A stretch of 64,000 bases of DNA from Orientallactaga sibirica (Eukaryota; Chordata; Mammalia; Rodentia; Dipodidae): assembly GCA_036365145.1 (NCBI GenBank), contig JAEOAD010002279.1:368001-432000 (forward strand). The letters run 5' to 3'. The translations under genes and the position numbers were made by a program. Below the pieces are notes generated by a model. The model worked only from the letters and a program-made list of their open reading frames with translations, made no database searches and was not told the DNA's origin. This document shows, piece after piece, positions 1-9,881 of this stretch; position 1 is the stretch's first letter; each line of letters begins with the position of its first letter.

Positions 1-22
1 GTTTATTTAGACTCTTTTTTAT

Positions 23-265
23 GTTTGTTTGTTTTTTGGAGAGAGACACAGAGAAAGGGAGAGGAAGACAGATAGAGATGGGCACGCCAGCAGCCTCTCA
101 GCTACTGTGAACGAAATCCAGAGGCATGTGCCCCCTTGTGGTCAAGTGTGGCATTGTGCCCCTGCGTCACTTTGCATCTGGCTAAACGTGGGCCCTGGAG
201 ATTGGAACCAGCGTTCTTAGGCTTAGGAGGCAGGTGCCTTAACCACTAAGCCATCTCTCCAGCCC
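23..265 (-). mobile_element. tRNA-derived SINE, subfamily with CCTAAGAAC ('type B')
   Basis: Reverse complement begins GGGCTGGAGAGATGGCTTAG and carries the type-B body (CCTAAGAACGC, CAGATGCAAAGTGACGC-like, TCTCTCCAAAA tail). The word tagactct at 9-16 and again at 266-273 is a target-site duplication, so the copy is complete. Confidence 0.9.
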
Positions 266-280
266 TAGACTCTGTTTTTT

Positions 281-502
281 AAAAATATTTTATTTTTATT
301 TACTTATTAGAGACAAAGAGAGGAAGGGAGGGAGAGAGAGAAAGAGTGAGAATGGGCACACCAGGGTCTCTAGCCACTGCAAACGAACTCCAAATGCATG
401 CACCACCATGTGCATCTGGCTAACGTGGGACCTGGAGACTCAAACCGGGGTCCTTAGGCTTCACAGGCATGTGCCTTAACCACTAAGCCATCTCTCCAGC
501 CC
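281..502 (-). mobile_element. tRNA-derived SINE, subfamily with AAAGCC ('type A')
   Basis: Reverse strand shows the GGGCTGGAGAGATGGCTTAG head, the box-B-like GGTTTGAGTCTCC segment and a TAAATAAA-rich tail. It directly follows the preceding SINE. Confidence 0.9.
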
Positions 503-629
503 ATATTTAACTATGTTTTTAAAAAAAACAATAATGAGAAGTAATGGGGAACAACACGAATGAGAGAGACTACTGTATGTCAAGTACATTCACATCTCAT
601 TTTATCGGGACCTTCAACAATCAGTATGG

Positions 630-812
630 AGTGCTAGAGGATGGCTCAGTGGTGTAAGGCATTTGCTTGCAAAACCTGATGGCCCAGGTTCAATTCCCCA
701 GGTCCCATGTAACGCCAGATGCACAAAGTGGTGCATGGGTCTGGTGTTTGTTTCCAGTGCCTAGAGTCCCTGGCATGCTCCCCTCTGTTTCAAATAAATA
801 AATATATAATAT
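630..812 (+). mobile_element. Diverged tRNA-derived SINE (type A)
   Basis: Recognisable by GGATGGCTCAGTGG, the box-B-like GGTTCAATTCCCC, GCCAGATGCACAAAG and a CAAATAAATAAA tail. It is clearly older than most copies in the window. Confidence 0.75.
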
Positions 813-2129
813 TAAAAATTCTTATGATCATAACCATTTTATAAACAAAGCAGATAAAAATTAGAGCTATCCAAAAGTTTGTCTACATGGTCATCCAGTC
901 CATTAACAAACATTACATTTACCTGTTACTGTATTCATTTTGCTGGCCTAAGGAAATTCAAGAGAACAAAAAACATGGGCCTTAATATGTTCAAACATAT
1001 GGTCCAGCGGCTGCATTGTGACGTAGCAAGCATCCTGCCAGAGACATTGATTCAGCAAAATGTGGATGCCTACATATCAGGGAAGTTTGCAAAGAAAGGT
1101 CTGACACTGGACTGACAATGAGCCAGATCATTTCTTGGGTCCTTTTAGGCAGGAGAGTCTAGATGTACATTAACTAGTTGGTCAGAAGGCTTGTCAGAAA
1201 TAATCAGAGGAGAGAGAAAACAAATGACAAGGGAAAGGAAAGGAGACAGCCAGAAAAAAGGACTTTTTTCTATAGCCAGAATCTGATTGGTAGTAATTGT
1301 TCAATACATGTCAGCTACGTTACCATTAAAATCATTTCTGAATCCTATACACAGTTTCAAATATGTCTTATCCACCGAGCAGCAGCACCGTTTTTTTAGT
1401 TCCCAATAAATGAAAGGAATCATTATTTATGAATTGTCTTGTTTTCCATATTATCTCACTCTGCGGGTCCTATTGCATATTTTCTCATGTAACCCTCCGA
1501 ATTTTACATGGGAGTGTATCGGTAAGGATTGCCAAATCTATTATTCACCCAAAAGTATCCCCCAAATCTAGGTGGCTTATTACAGCAAAGGTTTGGTTTC
1601 TTGCTCCTGTTGCAGAGAGCTGATGACTCTCCTCAGTCTTTCCGAATCCCACTCTGAGACTCCGAGTGACAAGGAAGCCACTATGATCATCGAAGCTGTC
1701 ATCGCACAGGGGGAGGGGGAAACAGTGAAGCACACACTGGCTCCCGAAGCTTCTGTTTGGAAATGTCACCCATCAGTTTCTGTTCGTGTTTCTCACTGGA
1801 CAAAGTGAGACGGATTCCTTTCCTGAGTTTAATTAGGATGAGCTAGGTGATTTTTAACATGCCAAGACTGACTCAACCGGGATATGTGTGAGCAATCCTA
1901 AAGACTGCTTTGGAAAAGTGTTGGTATGTTCTGTTTATAAAAGGAGAAACTGAGGCTTCAGTGAGGGAGAGGTGAGTGGTGTAAGTCACTTGTTGAAGGA
2001 TTCTCGGGATGGTAATATCCTGTTTCTCACAGGCCTTGCTCCATCACGCATCTCCTCCCTCCCTAGACATGGTCACCTTGTCTACTGGTCTCTTCTTATC
2101 ATCAACACATGTTACTATCTTTGTATTTG
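813..2129. other. Non-repeat or ancient-repeat DNA, no gene recognised
   Basis: There is no coding frame with family features and no young SINE. The part at about 1,530-1,800 (GGTGGCTTATTACAG... then GGCTCCCGAAGCTTCTG...) has the look of an ancient eutherian repeat remnant, but I cannot name the family with confidence. Confidence 0.4.
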
Positions 2130-2338
2130 TTAAAATATATTTATTTAAATTTATTTATTTATTTATGAGAATGAGAGAGAGAGACAATGGGTGTTCCAGG
2201 GCCTTTAGCCATGACAAATGAACTCTAGGCGCATGCACCACTTTATGCATCTGGCTTATGTGGGTCCTGGGAAAATCAAACCTGGGTCCTTTGGCTTTGT
2301 AGGCAAGTGCCTTAACTGCTTAGCCATCTCTCCAGCCC
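2130..2338 (-). mobile_element. tRNA-derived SINE (type A)
   Basis: Reverse strand has the standard head and a TAAATAAATAAAT tail. The flanking words tatctttgt at about 2,117 and 2,340 look like a target-site duplication. Confidence 0.88.
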
Positions 2339-2364
2339 AATATCTTTGTCATTTTAAACATCTT

Positions 2365-2586
2365 TTTTAAAAATAATTTTATTTTAGAAAGACAGAGAGA
2401 GAGATGGGGGGGATTGGCATACTAGGGCCTCAGTCACTGCCATTGAACTCAGACACTTGCGCCACCTAGTGGGCATGTACGACCTTGCGCCTGCCACATC
2501 TTTGTGCGTCTGGTTAATGTGGGATCTGGAGAGTTGAACATGGGTCCTTAGGCTTCTCAGGCAAGCACCTTAACTGCTAAGCCATC
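2365..2586 (-). mobile_element. tRNA-derived SINE (type C), part 1, split by an LTR element
   Basis: This is the subfamily with AAGGACCCATGTT, AAGGTCGTACATGCCCACTAGGTGG and CTGAGGCCCT on the reverse strand. The copy stops at gccatc and resumes after the LTR insertion at 3,787. The two parts join exactly when one copy of the CCATC duplication is removed. Confidence 0.85.
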
Positions 2587-3786
2587 TGTGGTAGTTTGAA
2601 TAGATGGTCCCCAATACACACAGTGTTTTATTTGTTTGTAGTTTGCATCTGCAGCCACCTGGCTGGAGGCAGTGTCACTAAGCAGATCTTAAGGGAGATG
2701 GCCCAACTGCTTTACATTAAAACAATGGAGAGGACGCCTGAGGAAAGACTATGATAGAAATGCAAACTCTTTTGGAAAGAGTTGACTAAAGAAGGCACTT
2801 TTCAAGGTTACAATTTATTTCATCCCTGAATTAAGACTATGGCTGTGTCCTGCACACCTGTTATTAGTTTTGGAAGCATGAAAAATGTGTGGAGTGGTCA
2901 TGAATTGCACACGGTTCCAGGGGCCACTACTGAGATGTGGCATGATGAGGCAGGATGTGATGACCCTCAGGAATAGGCTTAAAGAGCCTTTGGAAGATGG
3001 ACAGTGGTTTGCTTGGAGACTTGAAGATGTTTTGGATATACCAGGACTGTGCAAGAGCTGCCATGGAGTGCACTGTTGGCCTGGGAGGGACAGAATTGAA
3101 AATTTGGAGACTGTCAGTCTCTGTTTGTTTTGAACTTGAACTGCAGATGTTTGATGATTGCTTGATGGTGGTTGAGTTTGCATTGTTCTAGTCTCTCCTT
3201 GCTATGCTTTTATACCAGTTAAAATGTTTACTCTGTGCCTTTATATGTTGAAAGTATATAACTTGTTTGATTTTACAGGACTCACAGTTAAGAGACAGTC
3301 TTAAATCTCAGATGAGACTTGGGGCTTTGGAACTATCTTAAGTTGGTAAAGACTGTGGGGGCCTTTGAAATTGGACTGAGTTCAATTTACAGTGTGATGG
3401 TTATGAATTCATTGGGGGCCAGGGGCAGAATGTGGTAGTTTGAATTGATGGCCCCAATATATTCAGTGTTTTATTAGTTTGTAGTTTGCATCTGCAGCCA
3501 CCTGGCTGGAGGCAGTGTCTCTGAGTGGATCTTAAGGTGTGGTGGTGGGTGAGATTTCAATCTAAAGATATGCAAAGTGTGCCTAGCTGGAGTTCCTGAA
3601 GTGTGCTGTGCTGTGTGGCTTGTGGCTTTGGTTTTTCTCTCTCTCTTGCCTGGTCCTGTGAAAGCAGGCCAGCTTCTTCTGCCATGATGGACCTTCCCTG
3701 GATCCGTAAGCTTCAATAAATCCCTTCCTCCCTAACTGTGCCTGGTCTGGAAGTTCATCTCAACTAACCTGAAGCTGTCTGCTACA
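2587..3786 (+). mobile_element. MaLR-type (ERVL-MaLR) LTR retrotransposon, internally deleted
   Basis: The element begins TGTGGTAGTTTGAAT and ends TGCTACA, and is bounded by CCATC at 2,582-2,586 and 3,787-3,791, a 5-bp target-site duplication inside a SINE. The 3' LTR is 3,431-3,786 (356 bp) with an AATAAA at about 3,715. The 5' LTR survives only as about 108 bp (2,587-2,694). The internal stretch ends GGGGGCCAGGGGCAGAA just before the 3' LTR, as MaLR internal sequences do. Small open frames inside show no gag or pol features. MaLR elements are non-autonomous, so missing genes are normal for the family. The LTR family name is inferred from overall style. Confidence 0.8.
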
Positions 3787-3802
3787 CCATCTCTCCAGCC
3801 CA
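3787..3802 (-). mobile_element. Split tRNA-derived SINE, part 2
   Basis: CCATCTCTCCAGCCCA is the missing 5' head (reverse strand) of the SINE at 2,365-2,586. The word tatctttg-catttt follows here and also precedes part 1 (about 2,340-2,355), giving the SINE's own target-site duplication. Confidence 0.85.
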
Positions 3803-4884
3803 GTATCTTTGCATTTTACATAGACAAGATTCATTTCATATTACCCTGTGCACCCGTCTCTGCTCTCGCTTCTCACGCTGTGCTCCCAGTAGACTGTTGG
3901 AATGCTTCTTACATTGGTCACCTTCCATCATCCCTTGCATTTTAGATTCAGCCTGTATCACTGCTAAAATGACTCCTCAGCGATCAACACATTTCCTTTC
4001 TCCTATCTCATGGGTCTTTCGCCAGCTTGATTCCCACGGCAGCATAGGTGACTGCAGAGCATGCCCCCCATCTTTAGCACCCGTTCCTTCAGCTCCCATG
4101 GCCAATTCTTCTCATGCTATTCCTCCCATGGGTGCTGGGGGACCTAGATTTAGATCTTTTTCTGTTCTTACTCTACTCAACCTATCTGAAGAAACCCCTA
4201 ACGCACTTCTTTCATTCCTGCTACATGTGATGACTTCTACAACGACAGGGGAAGTCAGGACCTGATGGTTCTAAGGGCATGTAGATCCAATTGCCTTTCA
4301 GACTGGTCACTCTGGCTCAGATGTGCCAAGAGGATCAAATGTGCTAATTCAGGTACAGAGGGGGCCATAACAGGCTTGGCAAATTTTATCTGGGGAACTC
4401 TGAGGCAGTGAATGTTTCTTCAAATGTGAAACTTACCTTTGGGGGTTATTGTTAGAATCAGGTAAGCATTTCCCCTGTAGTTTTCAATGAGAAGGATTTT
4501 TTTTCTTTTTTCTTTTTTTTTTTTTTTTTTTTTTTTTGCATGTTCCAGGTCTTTTCTGCCTCTTCTGTGGAGGGAATGAAAATCAGTTTCTGAAAGACAA
4601 GTTTGCAGCATGCTCGGTGTTTTAGTGATTCTATTTGTCGTGGTCACGTGATCCTCTGCTGAAGCCCTGGCAAGAGACGAGATGTTCTAGAAAGGCTTTG
4701 CGGCCCTCTCTTCGCTATCAGACTATTTCCTCTTTCACTTGGAAAATTCATACATGTAATTAGAAAGAGTCCAAAGAAAGGATACAAAGAGACAGCACTC
4801 TCCGCCTATCAAAGGAATGGGGGTGTCAAACTCGACCAGGCACAGAATAGGTAAGGACCCTATGTCTTACAAAATTCCATTCTT
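3803..4884. other. Unique DNA with a long T/C run, no gene recognised
   Basis: There is no coding or young repeat signature. A pyrimidine run (mostly T) occupies about 4,498-4,537, but no retroelement body could be attached to it. Confidence 0.5.
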
Positions 4885-5123
4885 AAGCCAGGCATGGTGG
4901 CACACGCCTTCAATCCCAGCACTCATGAGGCAGAGGTAGGAGGATCACCATGAGGAGGATGAGACCATGAGTTCCAGGTCAGCCCTGAGTGACTACCTCA
5001 GAGTGAATTCCAGGTCAGCCTGGAGGCTAGAGTGCCACCCTGAGACTACATAGTTAATTCCAGGTCAGCCTGGACCAGAGTGAGACCCTACCTTGCAAAA
5101 ACAAAACAACAAAACAAAACAAA
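4885..5123 (+). mobile_element. B1-type SINE with internal tandem duplication
   Basis: It starts AGCCAGGCATGGTGGCACACGCC and ends in a CAAAA-rich tail. It is longer than its relatives because the segment around TTCCAGGTCAGCC occurs three times. ACAAAATTCCATTCTT flanks it at 4,869-4,884 and 5,124-5,139 as a 16-bp target-site duplication. Confidence 0.92.
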
Positions 5124-5666
5124 ACAAAATTCCATTCTTTTTCTCATTCAAACTGGAAGATCTTTCAAATTCCACTTTCCTCCACCAACGTGCACGCGCC
5201 GCCCCCCCCCCCACACACACACGTAGGAAGGGGGCCAGAGTCCCATCTAGCAGGCAGTTTCCTTCCTTCTCCTACTGGGATGGCACATTTCTTTGAGGAA
5301 AGAACCCTCTGAGCTCCAATGTTCTTTCACAAAAATGCGTTTGTTCATAGTCCCAGCTTTACAGCGTCATCGTGTGAGGTGGTTATTGTGTGAGTTAGAA
5401 TAAGGCCAGGCCCTTCGCAAGAAGCAGTCTAGGAGCCCTATGTCACCGTTTCCTTCTACAAACGCACCTTGATTTACAATTTACATGGTGAGTTGAAAAG
5501 TCTAAGTCAAAAATGTACTTAGCCCACCTCAGCTACCAAGCACTGTAGCTCAGCACCACAGCATACTGCGGGGTACAGCTGATTCCCTGTGATCATGAGG
5601 CTCCCTGCCCATGTCACGTGGCAGTGTCACATCACTAGTGTGCAAGACTAACACAAAACTCACTCT

Positions 5667-5831
5667 TTGTTTTTTTTTTTTTTTGGTTTTGGAGGTAGGG
5701 TCTCACTCTAGCTCAGGCTGACCTGGAATTCACTCTGTAGTCTCAGTGAGGCCTCGAACTCATGGCGATCCTCCTACCTCTGCCTCCCCCAAGGGCTAGG
5801 GATTCAAAGCATGCCCCACCACGTCTGGCTT
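5667..5831 (-). mobile_element. B1-type SINE
   Basis: T-run followed by GGAGGTAGGGTCTCACTCTAG and ending GTCTGGCTT, the reverse complement of a B1. AACACAAA(A)CT flanks both sides as a probable target-site duplication. Confidence 0.9.
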
Positions 5832-5884
5832 AACACAAACTTGAAAGTATACTTTATTTTATCTTGTATGTGCATCTGCAGTAA

Positions 5885-5920
5885 GTATGTATGTATGTAT
5901 GTATGTATGTATGTATGTAT
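5885..5920 (+). repeat. (GTAT)n microsatellite
   Basis: About nine uninterrupted tandem tetranucleotides at the edge of an old composite SINE. Confidence 0.95.
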
Positions 5921-6210
5921 GGTGGGGTGGGTATGTTATCTGTGCATGTGTGGAGACCAGAGGAGACTATCAGGCGTTCTGTTCAATCACTCATTTGCCT
6001 ATTTCCTTGAGACAGAGTCTCTGAACTTGGAGCTGCTGCTTTCCAGGAACCCTGGAGATTCCCTGGTATCTAAACCCCACCAGGACTAGGGTTGCAGACT
6101 GCCTGGCCGCACTCACCTGTTTATGTGGGTGCTGGGGAATGGACGTGAAATGGCCTAGGCCCTCGCACACTCTGATGTTTGCATGTCAAGTGCATCTCCC
6201 CAGTCCCCGA
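5921..6210 (-). mobile_element. Old B4-like composite SINE remnant
   Basis: Contains GTGTGGAGACCAGAGGAGAC, CCTTGAGACAGAGTCTCTGAAC and GTGGGTGCTGGGGAATGGA in the order seen in rodent B4-type composites (B1-like core with a tRNA-like end). It is strongly diverged, so limits are approximate and the family assignment is by eye. Confidence 0.5.
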
Positions 6211-6238
6211 AGTATGCTTTTTCTTAGTTGGTGTGTAT

Positions 6239-6736
6239 TGTAAGGGTCCAAAAATCGCTGAAGAAAAACCCCAGACTCAAATAGTATGTAAAAGCATAGA
6301 GCATTTATTCTGCAGAATCAGCCAGCATGCAGGGGTCAACCATTCGTACAAAATGGTGACCCTAAGAGGAGCTGGCAGGCTCCTTTTAAGCCCAGCTAGA
6401 GGAATTTTGGCGGGCTTTTAGTCTTTTAATATGATTGGCTAATTTGAACAGTAACTGTACTTGTGTATTTTTTATTGGTCTTAAGGTTTTGGCGGCCAGA
6501 TCTAGGGGAATTCCGGGCAGGTGAGGTAACCTCCTAATGTGATTGGCTAAGCAAGCAGCAGTTATGTTTGTACATCTTTGATTGGTTGGGGCGAAAGGGA
6601 CATGTCTGGACATGTTTGGACATGTCTCTAGGAACTGACTCATCCCCCAGAGTCGCCACTCCTGGAAATTGAAACTTTGGCCTAGTCAGGGCAGCACCTT
6701 ACTGAATCCTGTCATGGCGTCAGTTTGGTCCCTTCA
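6239..6736 (-). mobile_element. Solo LTR of a class-I (gammaretrovirus-like) endogenous retrovirus
   Basis: Read on the minus strand the segment starts TGAAGGGACC and ends TTTTTGGACCCTTACA. It contains four CCAAT-type boxes, a TATA-like CTTAAAAGG (about 6,380-6,390), an AATAAA polyadenylation signal (6,304-6,309) and a TCTGGGGTTTTTCTTC-style R/U5 end. The flanks are TGTAT (6,234-6,238) and CGTAT (6,737-6,741), a 5-bp duplication differing by one CpG-type transition. Length (498 bp) suits this class. There is no internal proviral sequence, hence solo. The exact family is not known to me. Confidence 0.72.
6598..6627. promoter_or_regulatory. Three abutting p53-type half-sites in the LTR
   Basis: GGACATGTCT, GGACATGTTT and GGACATGTCT follow each other with no spacer. 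Each fits the p53-family half-site pattern RRRCWWGYYY with the preferred CATG core. They lie in the U3 part of the solo LTR, upstream of its TATA-like motif. Binding is inferred from the motif only. Confidence 0.6.
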
Positions 6737-6741
6737 CGTAT

Positions 6742-7307
6742 TGCTTTTGAAGTATGTTGTAAAGTTGAAAGATCCTAAATCAAACCATTACTGGGAATTA
6801 TTTCAAGTAGGCTCTCCTTGTTTCTCACTGGATATTTATTTATTTATGTATTATGTTTTTGAAGACAAAGCTGTATCTTGTATGCTTTTGTGGAGTGGCC
6901 AGAGAACAAGGCACCTCAAGTTGGGGCTAAGAAGAGCCCTTCAGAGTCGTAACTCTCCTCCCTTCTCTCTCTACTATCCACTTAGGGAGCTGGACCCGCT
7001 GGTGCCCAGGCCTACACTACGAGGGATGTCCACTAGTCTCCAACCTGCCTATGGTGGTGGGTGAGGGTCAGAGGCTTTAGTGCAAGATTGGAAAGGATAG
7101 ATACACTGTTGAAGGGCTGGGCAAGTCCCAGAAAGAAGAGTAGGTGCAGCTCTGGCATCCTGGGAGTCTTCAGCAAGGAGACGCTTTAGAAATGAGCCTT
7201 GAGCATAGACAGATCTGCACAGAGGGGGAAATGGACAGTCTGAATGGTCCCACTACCATTTGGAGAGTTCTGAATAAGAGCTGCCCATGAAATCCTGCCT
7301 CTTTTAA

Positions 7308-7311
<4 letters not shown>
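6742..7311. other. Unique DNA, no gene recognised
   Basis: A 131-codon frame crosses 6,669-7,064, but it starts inside the LTR and shows no domain or conserved motif, so it is treated as chance. Confidence 0.5.

Positions 7312-7356
<45 letters not shown>
7312..7356. repeat. (TA)n microsatellite
   Basis: Uninterrupted TA repeat adjoining the A/T-rich tail of the next SINE. Confidence 0.95.
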
Positions 7357-7359
<3 letters not shown>

Positions 7360-7568
7360 CATTTATTTATTTATTTGAGAGAGAGAAAGAGGCAGAGTGA
7401 GAGCAAGAGGGAGAGAATGGGTGTGCCAGGGCCTCCAACCACTGCAAACGAAACTCCAGACACGTGCGCCCTCTTGTGCATCTGGCTTATGTGGGTCCTG
7501 GAATATCGAACAAGGATCCTTTGGCTTTGCAGGCAAGTGCCTTAACCACTAAGCCATCTCTCCAGCCC
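7357..7568 (-). mobile_element. tRNA-derived SINE (type A)
   Basis: Full reverse-strand SINE. GAAATCCTGCC before the TA repeat (about 7,289) and after the element (about 7,569) is the target-site duplication, so the TA run grew from the tail. Confidence 0.9.
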
Positions 7569-7726
7569 AGAAATCCTGCCTTTTTATCTCAACCTGCCCA
7601 ACCACAGCAGGCCTGACCCATGGGGCTGCAGCTTGGAGTTCTGGAGTGTTCTGGGTTCAGACTGTTTGCAGTTTCGTGCTGGGACTGCATTCAGAGGGAT
7701 GAGCAGATTCCTAGCACCTTTTTATT

Positions 7727-7727
7727 T

Positions 7728-7775
<48 letters not shown>

Positions 7776-7925
7776 TTTTTTGATTTTTTGAGGTAGGGTT
7801 TCACACTAGCCCAGGCTGACCTGGAACTCACTGTGTAGTCTCAGGGTGGCCTCGAACTCTAGGCAATCCTCCTACCTCTGCCTCCCCAGTGCTGGGATGA
7901 AAGGCGTGCGCCACCACGCCCGGCT
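7727..7925 (-). mobile_element. B1-type SINE with (TTTC)n tail microsatellite
   Basis: (TTTC)n occupies about 7,727-7,776, followed by a reverse-strand B1 ending CCACCACGCCCGGCTT. TTCCTAGCACCTTT occurs before and after as target-site duplication, so the TTTC array evolved from the poly(A) tail. Confidence 0.9.
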
Positions 7926-8552
7926 TCCTAGCACCTTTGAAGGTCTGCTACATGTGAGTTATGTCATCCTGTTAGTTCACAATTCCATCTGACCAGCTTT
8001 ATCATCGTCCTGTTTAGCAGTGGAGGATGTGACAGCTCGGGAAGTGAAGCCATTTGTCTAAGGGTACACAGGGAATTTGCTCATTCTATGATCATCTACG
8101 GAGCACCAGAGGCAGGGCTGAGGAAAGGACCCGGGCACACTGATTTTGACACCCTAATACCTGTTGTGATGGGGTTCTGTTTGACAACCTGGCCAGATTA
8201 CGAATGGTGTGAAAGGGTCTGTGAGGGCATTTCCAGGCAAGATGAACTCCCTGATGGGTGGTCCTTCCAGTGGGGGACTGTACATAAGGAAGCTCTGGGA
8301 GATGTCAGCTTTTTCTTGCTTCCAGCTGCCCATATTACTCCTTTTTTTTTTTTTTTTTTTTTTCCCGGCTCAGCTTCACCTTGCTGCCCTGCTTGTGCGA
8401 GTTTCTGCTGCATGGACAGAGCAGCTACTGGGTCCTGTGACTCTTCAGCCTTCATCCAGCCTCATGGGCTGAGTGACTGCTTTTCATCCTGTGGACAGCT
8501 GTTGCTGGTCTGCCCAGCCCTAGCTTGTGAGCTAATGTCATCAAACCCATTT
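7926..8552. other. Unique DNA with a possible MIR remnant
   Basis: The stretch at about 7,985-8,090 (TTTAGCAGTGGAGGATGTGAC, then TTTGTCTAAGGGTACACAGG) resembles the core and end of an ancient MIR SINE. A T-run sits at 8,341-8,363. A 222-codon frame across 8,088-8,756 reads through the T-run and a SINE and is not credible as a gene. Confidence 0.4.
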
Positions 8553-8772
8553 AAAAAAAAAATATTTATTTATTTATTTGCAAACACAGAGAGAGATAGA
8601 AGAGAGGCAGACAGAGAGAGAATGGGCATGCCAGGGCCTCCAGCCGCTGCAAACCAACTCCAGATGCATGTGCCCCCTTGTGCATTTAGCTTACGTGGGT
8701 CCTGGAGAATCGAACCGGGATCCTTTGGCTCCGCAGGCAAATGCCTTAACCACTAAGCCATCCCTCCAGCCC
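8553..8772 (-). mobile_element. tRNA-derived SINE (type A)
   Basis: Full reverse-strand element. ATCAAWCCCATTT is repeated on both sides (8,540 and 8,773) as target-site duplication. Confidence 0.9.
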
Positions 8773-9059
8773 ATCAATCCCATTTTTATACATGTTCGTT
8801 CTACCAGTCCTGTTCCTGTAGGGAACCCCCGAACAAAACACCTGTTAACACAGTCACTGCTGCTCCCTGATTAGAAGGCCAGCTCTTGCAAGTGTTGTCC
8901 TGTCTGTGACTGCCACACATTAATCGCAACAGCTGGGCATTAGGCATGGGATTCGCTTGGAGGTGAATCTTCCTCTTTGTCCAGTGGTCAGACCCTCTCT
9001 AATACTTAGTGCTCTTTCCCCTCTTGTCCAGTTTTTCAGTCATAAATCCACAATCCACA

Positions 9060-9215
9060 AAATTGCCAGGGTCCTAGAGGTGGCCTAGTGTTTTCTGAGC
9101 AAGAATCCAGAGAGGGTAATCGCCTGGTCTAAGACCACACAGTGCTACAGCGGCTGGACTGGAATTTGAACCCTCACTCGTAGCCTCTGGCATTGAAAAC
9201 TATTTTCTACCCATT
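9060..9215 (+). mobile_element. MIR-like ancient SINE remnant
   Basis: The run CCAGAGAGGGTAATCGCCTGG, AAGACCACACAGTGCTACAG and GGAATTTGAACCC matches the conserved order of a MIR core and 3' part. The family call is from memory of the consensus style. Confidence 0.5.
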
Positions 9216-9339
9216 TTGACAGGAAGCCCCCAACTGGATGTGTAAAAAATATCTCAGGGAGTTTATTTAAAATGATTTTATTTCTCTCTCTCTCTCTTTT
9301 AAAAATTTTATTTTATTTTATTTTATTTATTTATTTATT

Positions 9340-9510
9340 TTGGTTTTTTTTGTTGTTGTTGTTGTTTGTTTTTCGAGGTAGGGTCTCACTCTGGTCCAGG
9401 CTGACCTGGAATTAACTATGTAGTCTCAGGGTGGCCTCGAACTCTCGGCAATCCTCCTACCTCTGCCTCCCGAGTGCTGGGATTAAAGGCGTGCGCCACC
9501 ACGCCCGGCT
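9340..9510 (-). mobile_element. B1-type SINE
   Basis: Reverse-strand B1 from GAGGTAGGGTCTCACTCTGG to CACCACGCCCGGCT with a T/GTT-rich tail. It is the first of two B1 copies in tandem. Confidence 0.92.
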
Positions 9511-9662
9511 TTTATTTTGGTTTTTTGAGGTAGGGTCTCACTCTAGTTCAGGCTGACCTGGAATTCACTCTGTAGTCTCAGGGTGGCCTCGAACTCGCAG
9601 CGATCCTCCTACCTCTGCTTCCTGAGTGCTGAGATTAAAGGTGTGCACCACCACGCCTGGCC
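9511..9662 (-). mobile_element. Second tandem B1-type SINE
   Basis: A second reverse-strand B1 begins directly after the first. It differs from the first at several sites, so it is a separate insertion rather than a recent duplication. Confidence 0.9.
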
Positions 9663-9881
9663 AAAATTTTATTTATTTTTATTTATTTATTAGAGACAGA
9701 GAGAGGGAAAGAGAGAGAGGGAGAATCAGAATGGGCATGCCAGGGCCTCTAGCTACTGCAAACGAACTCCAGACGCGTGCTCCCCCTTGTGCATCTGGTT
9801 TATGTGGGACCTGGAGAATCGAACCAGGATCCTTAGGCTTGGAAGGCAAACTCCTTAACTGGCAAGCCATCTCTCCAGCCC
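9663..9881 (-). mobile_element. tRNA-derived SINE (type A)
   Basis: Full reverse-strand element abutting the B1 pair, so three SINEs in the same orientation are stacked here. Confidence 0.9.

Noticed and set aside
5721..5750. Splice-site-like GT/AG pairs inside SINEs as exons
   Set aside because: SINEs carry many cryptic sites; without transcript data no exon can be claimed.
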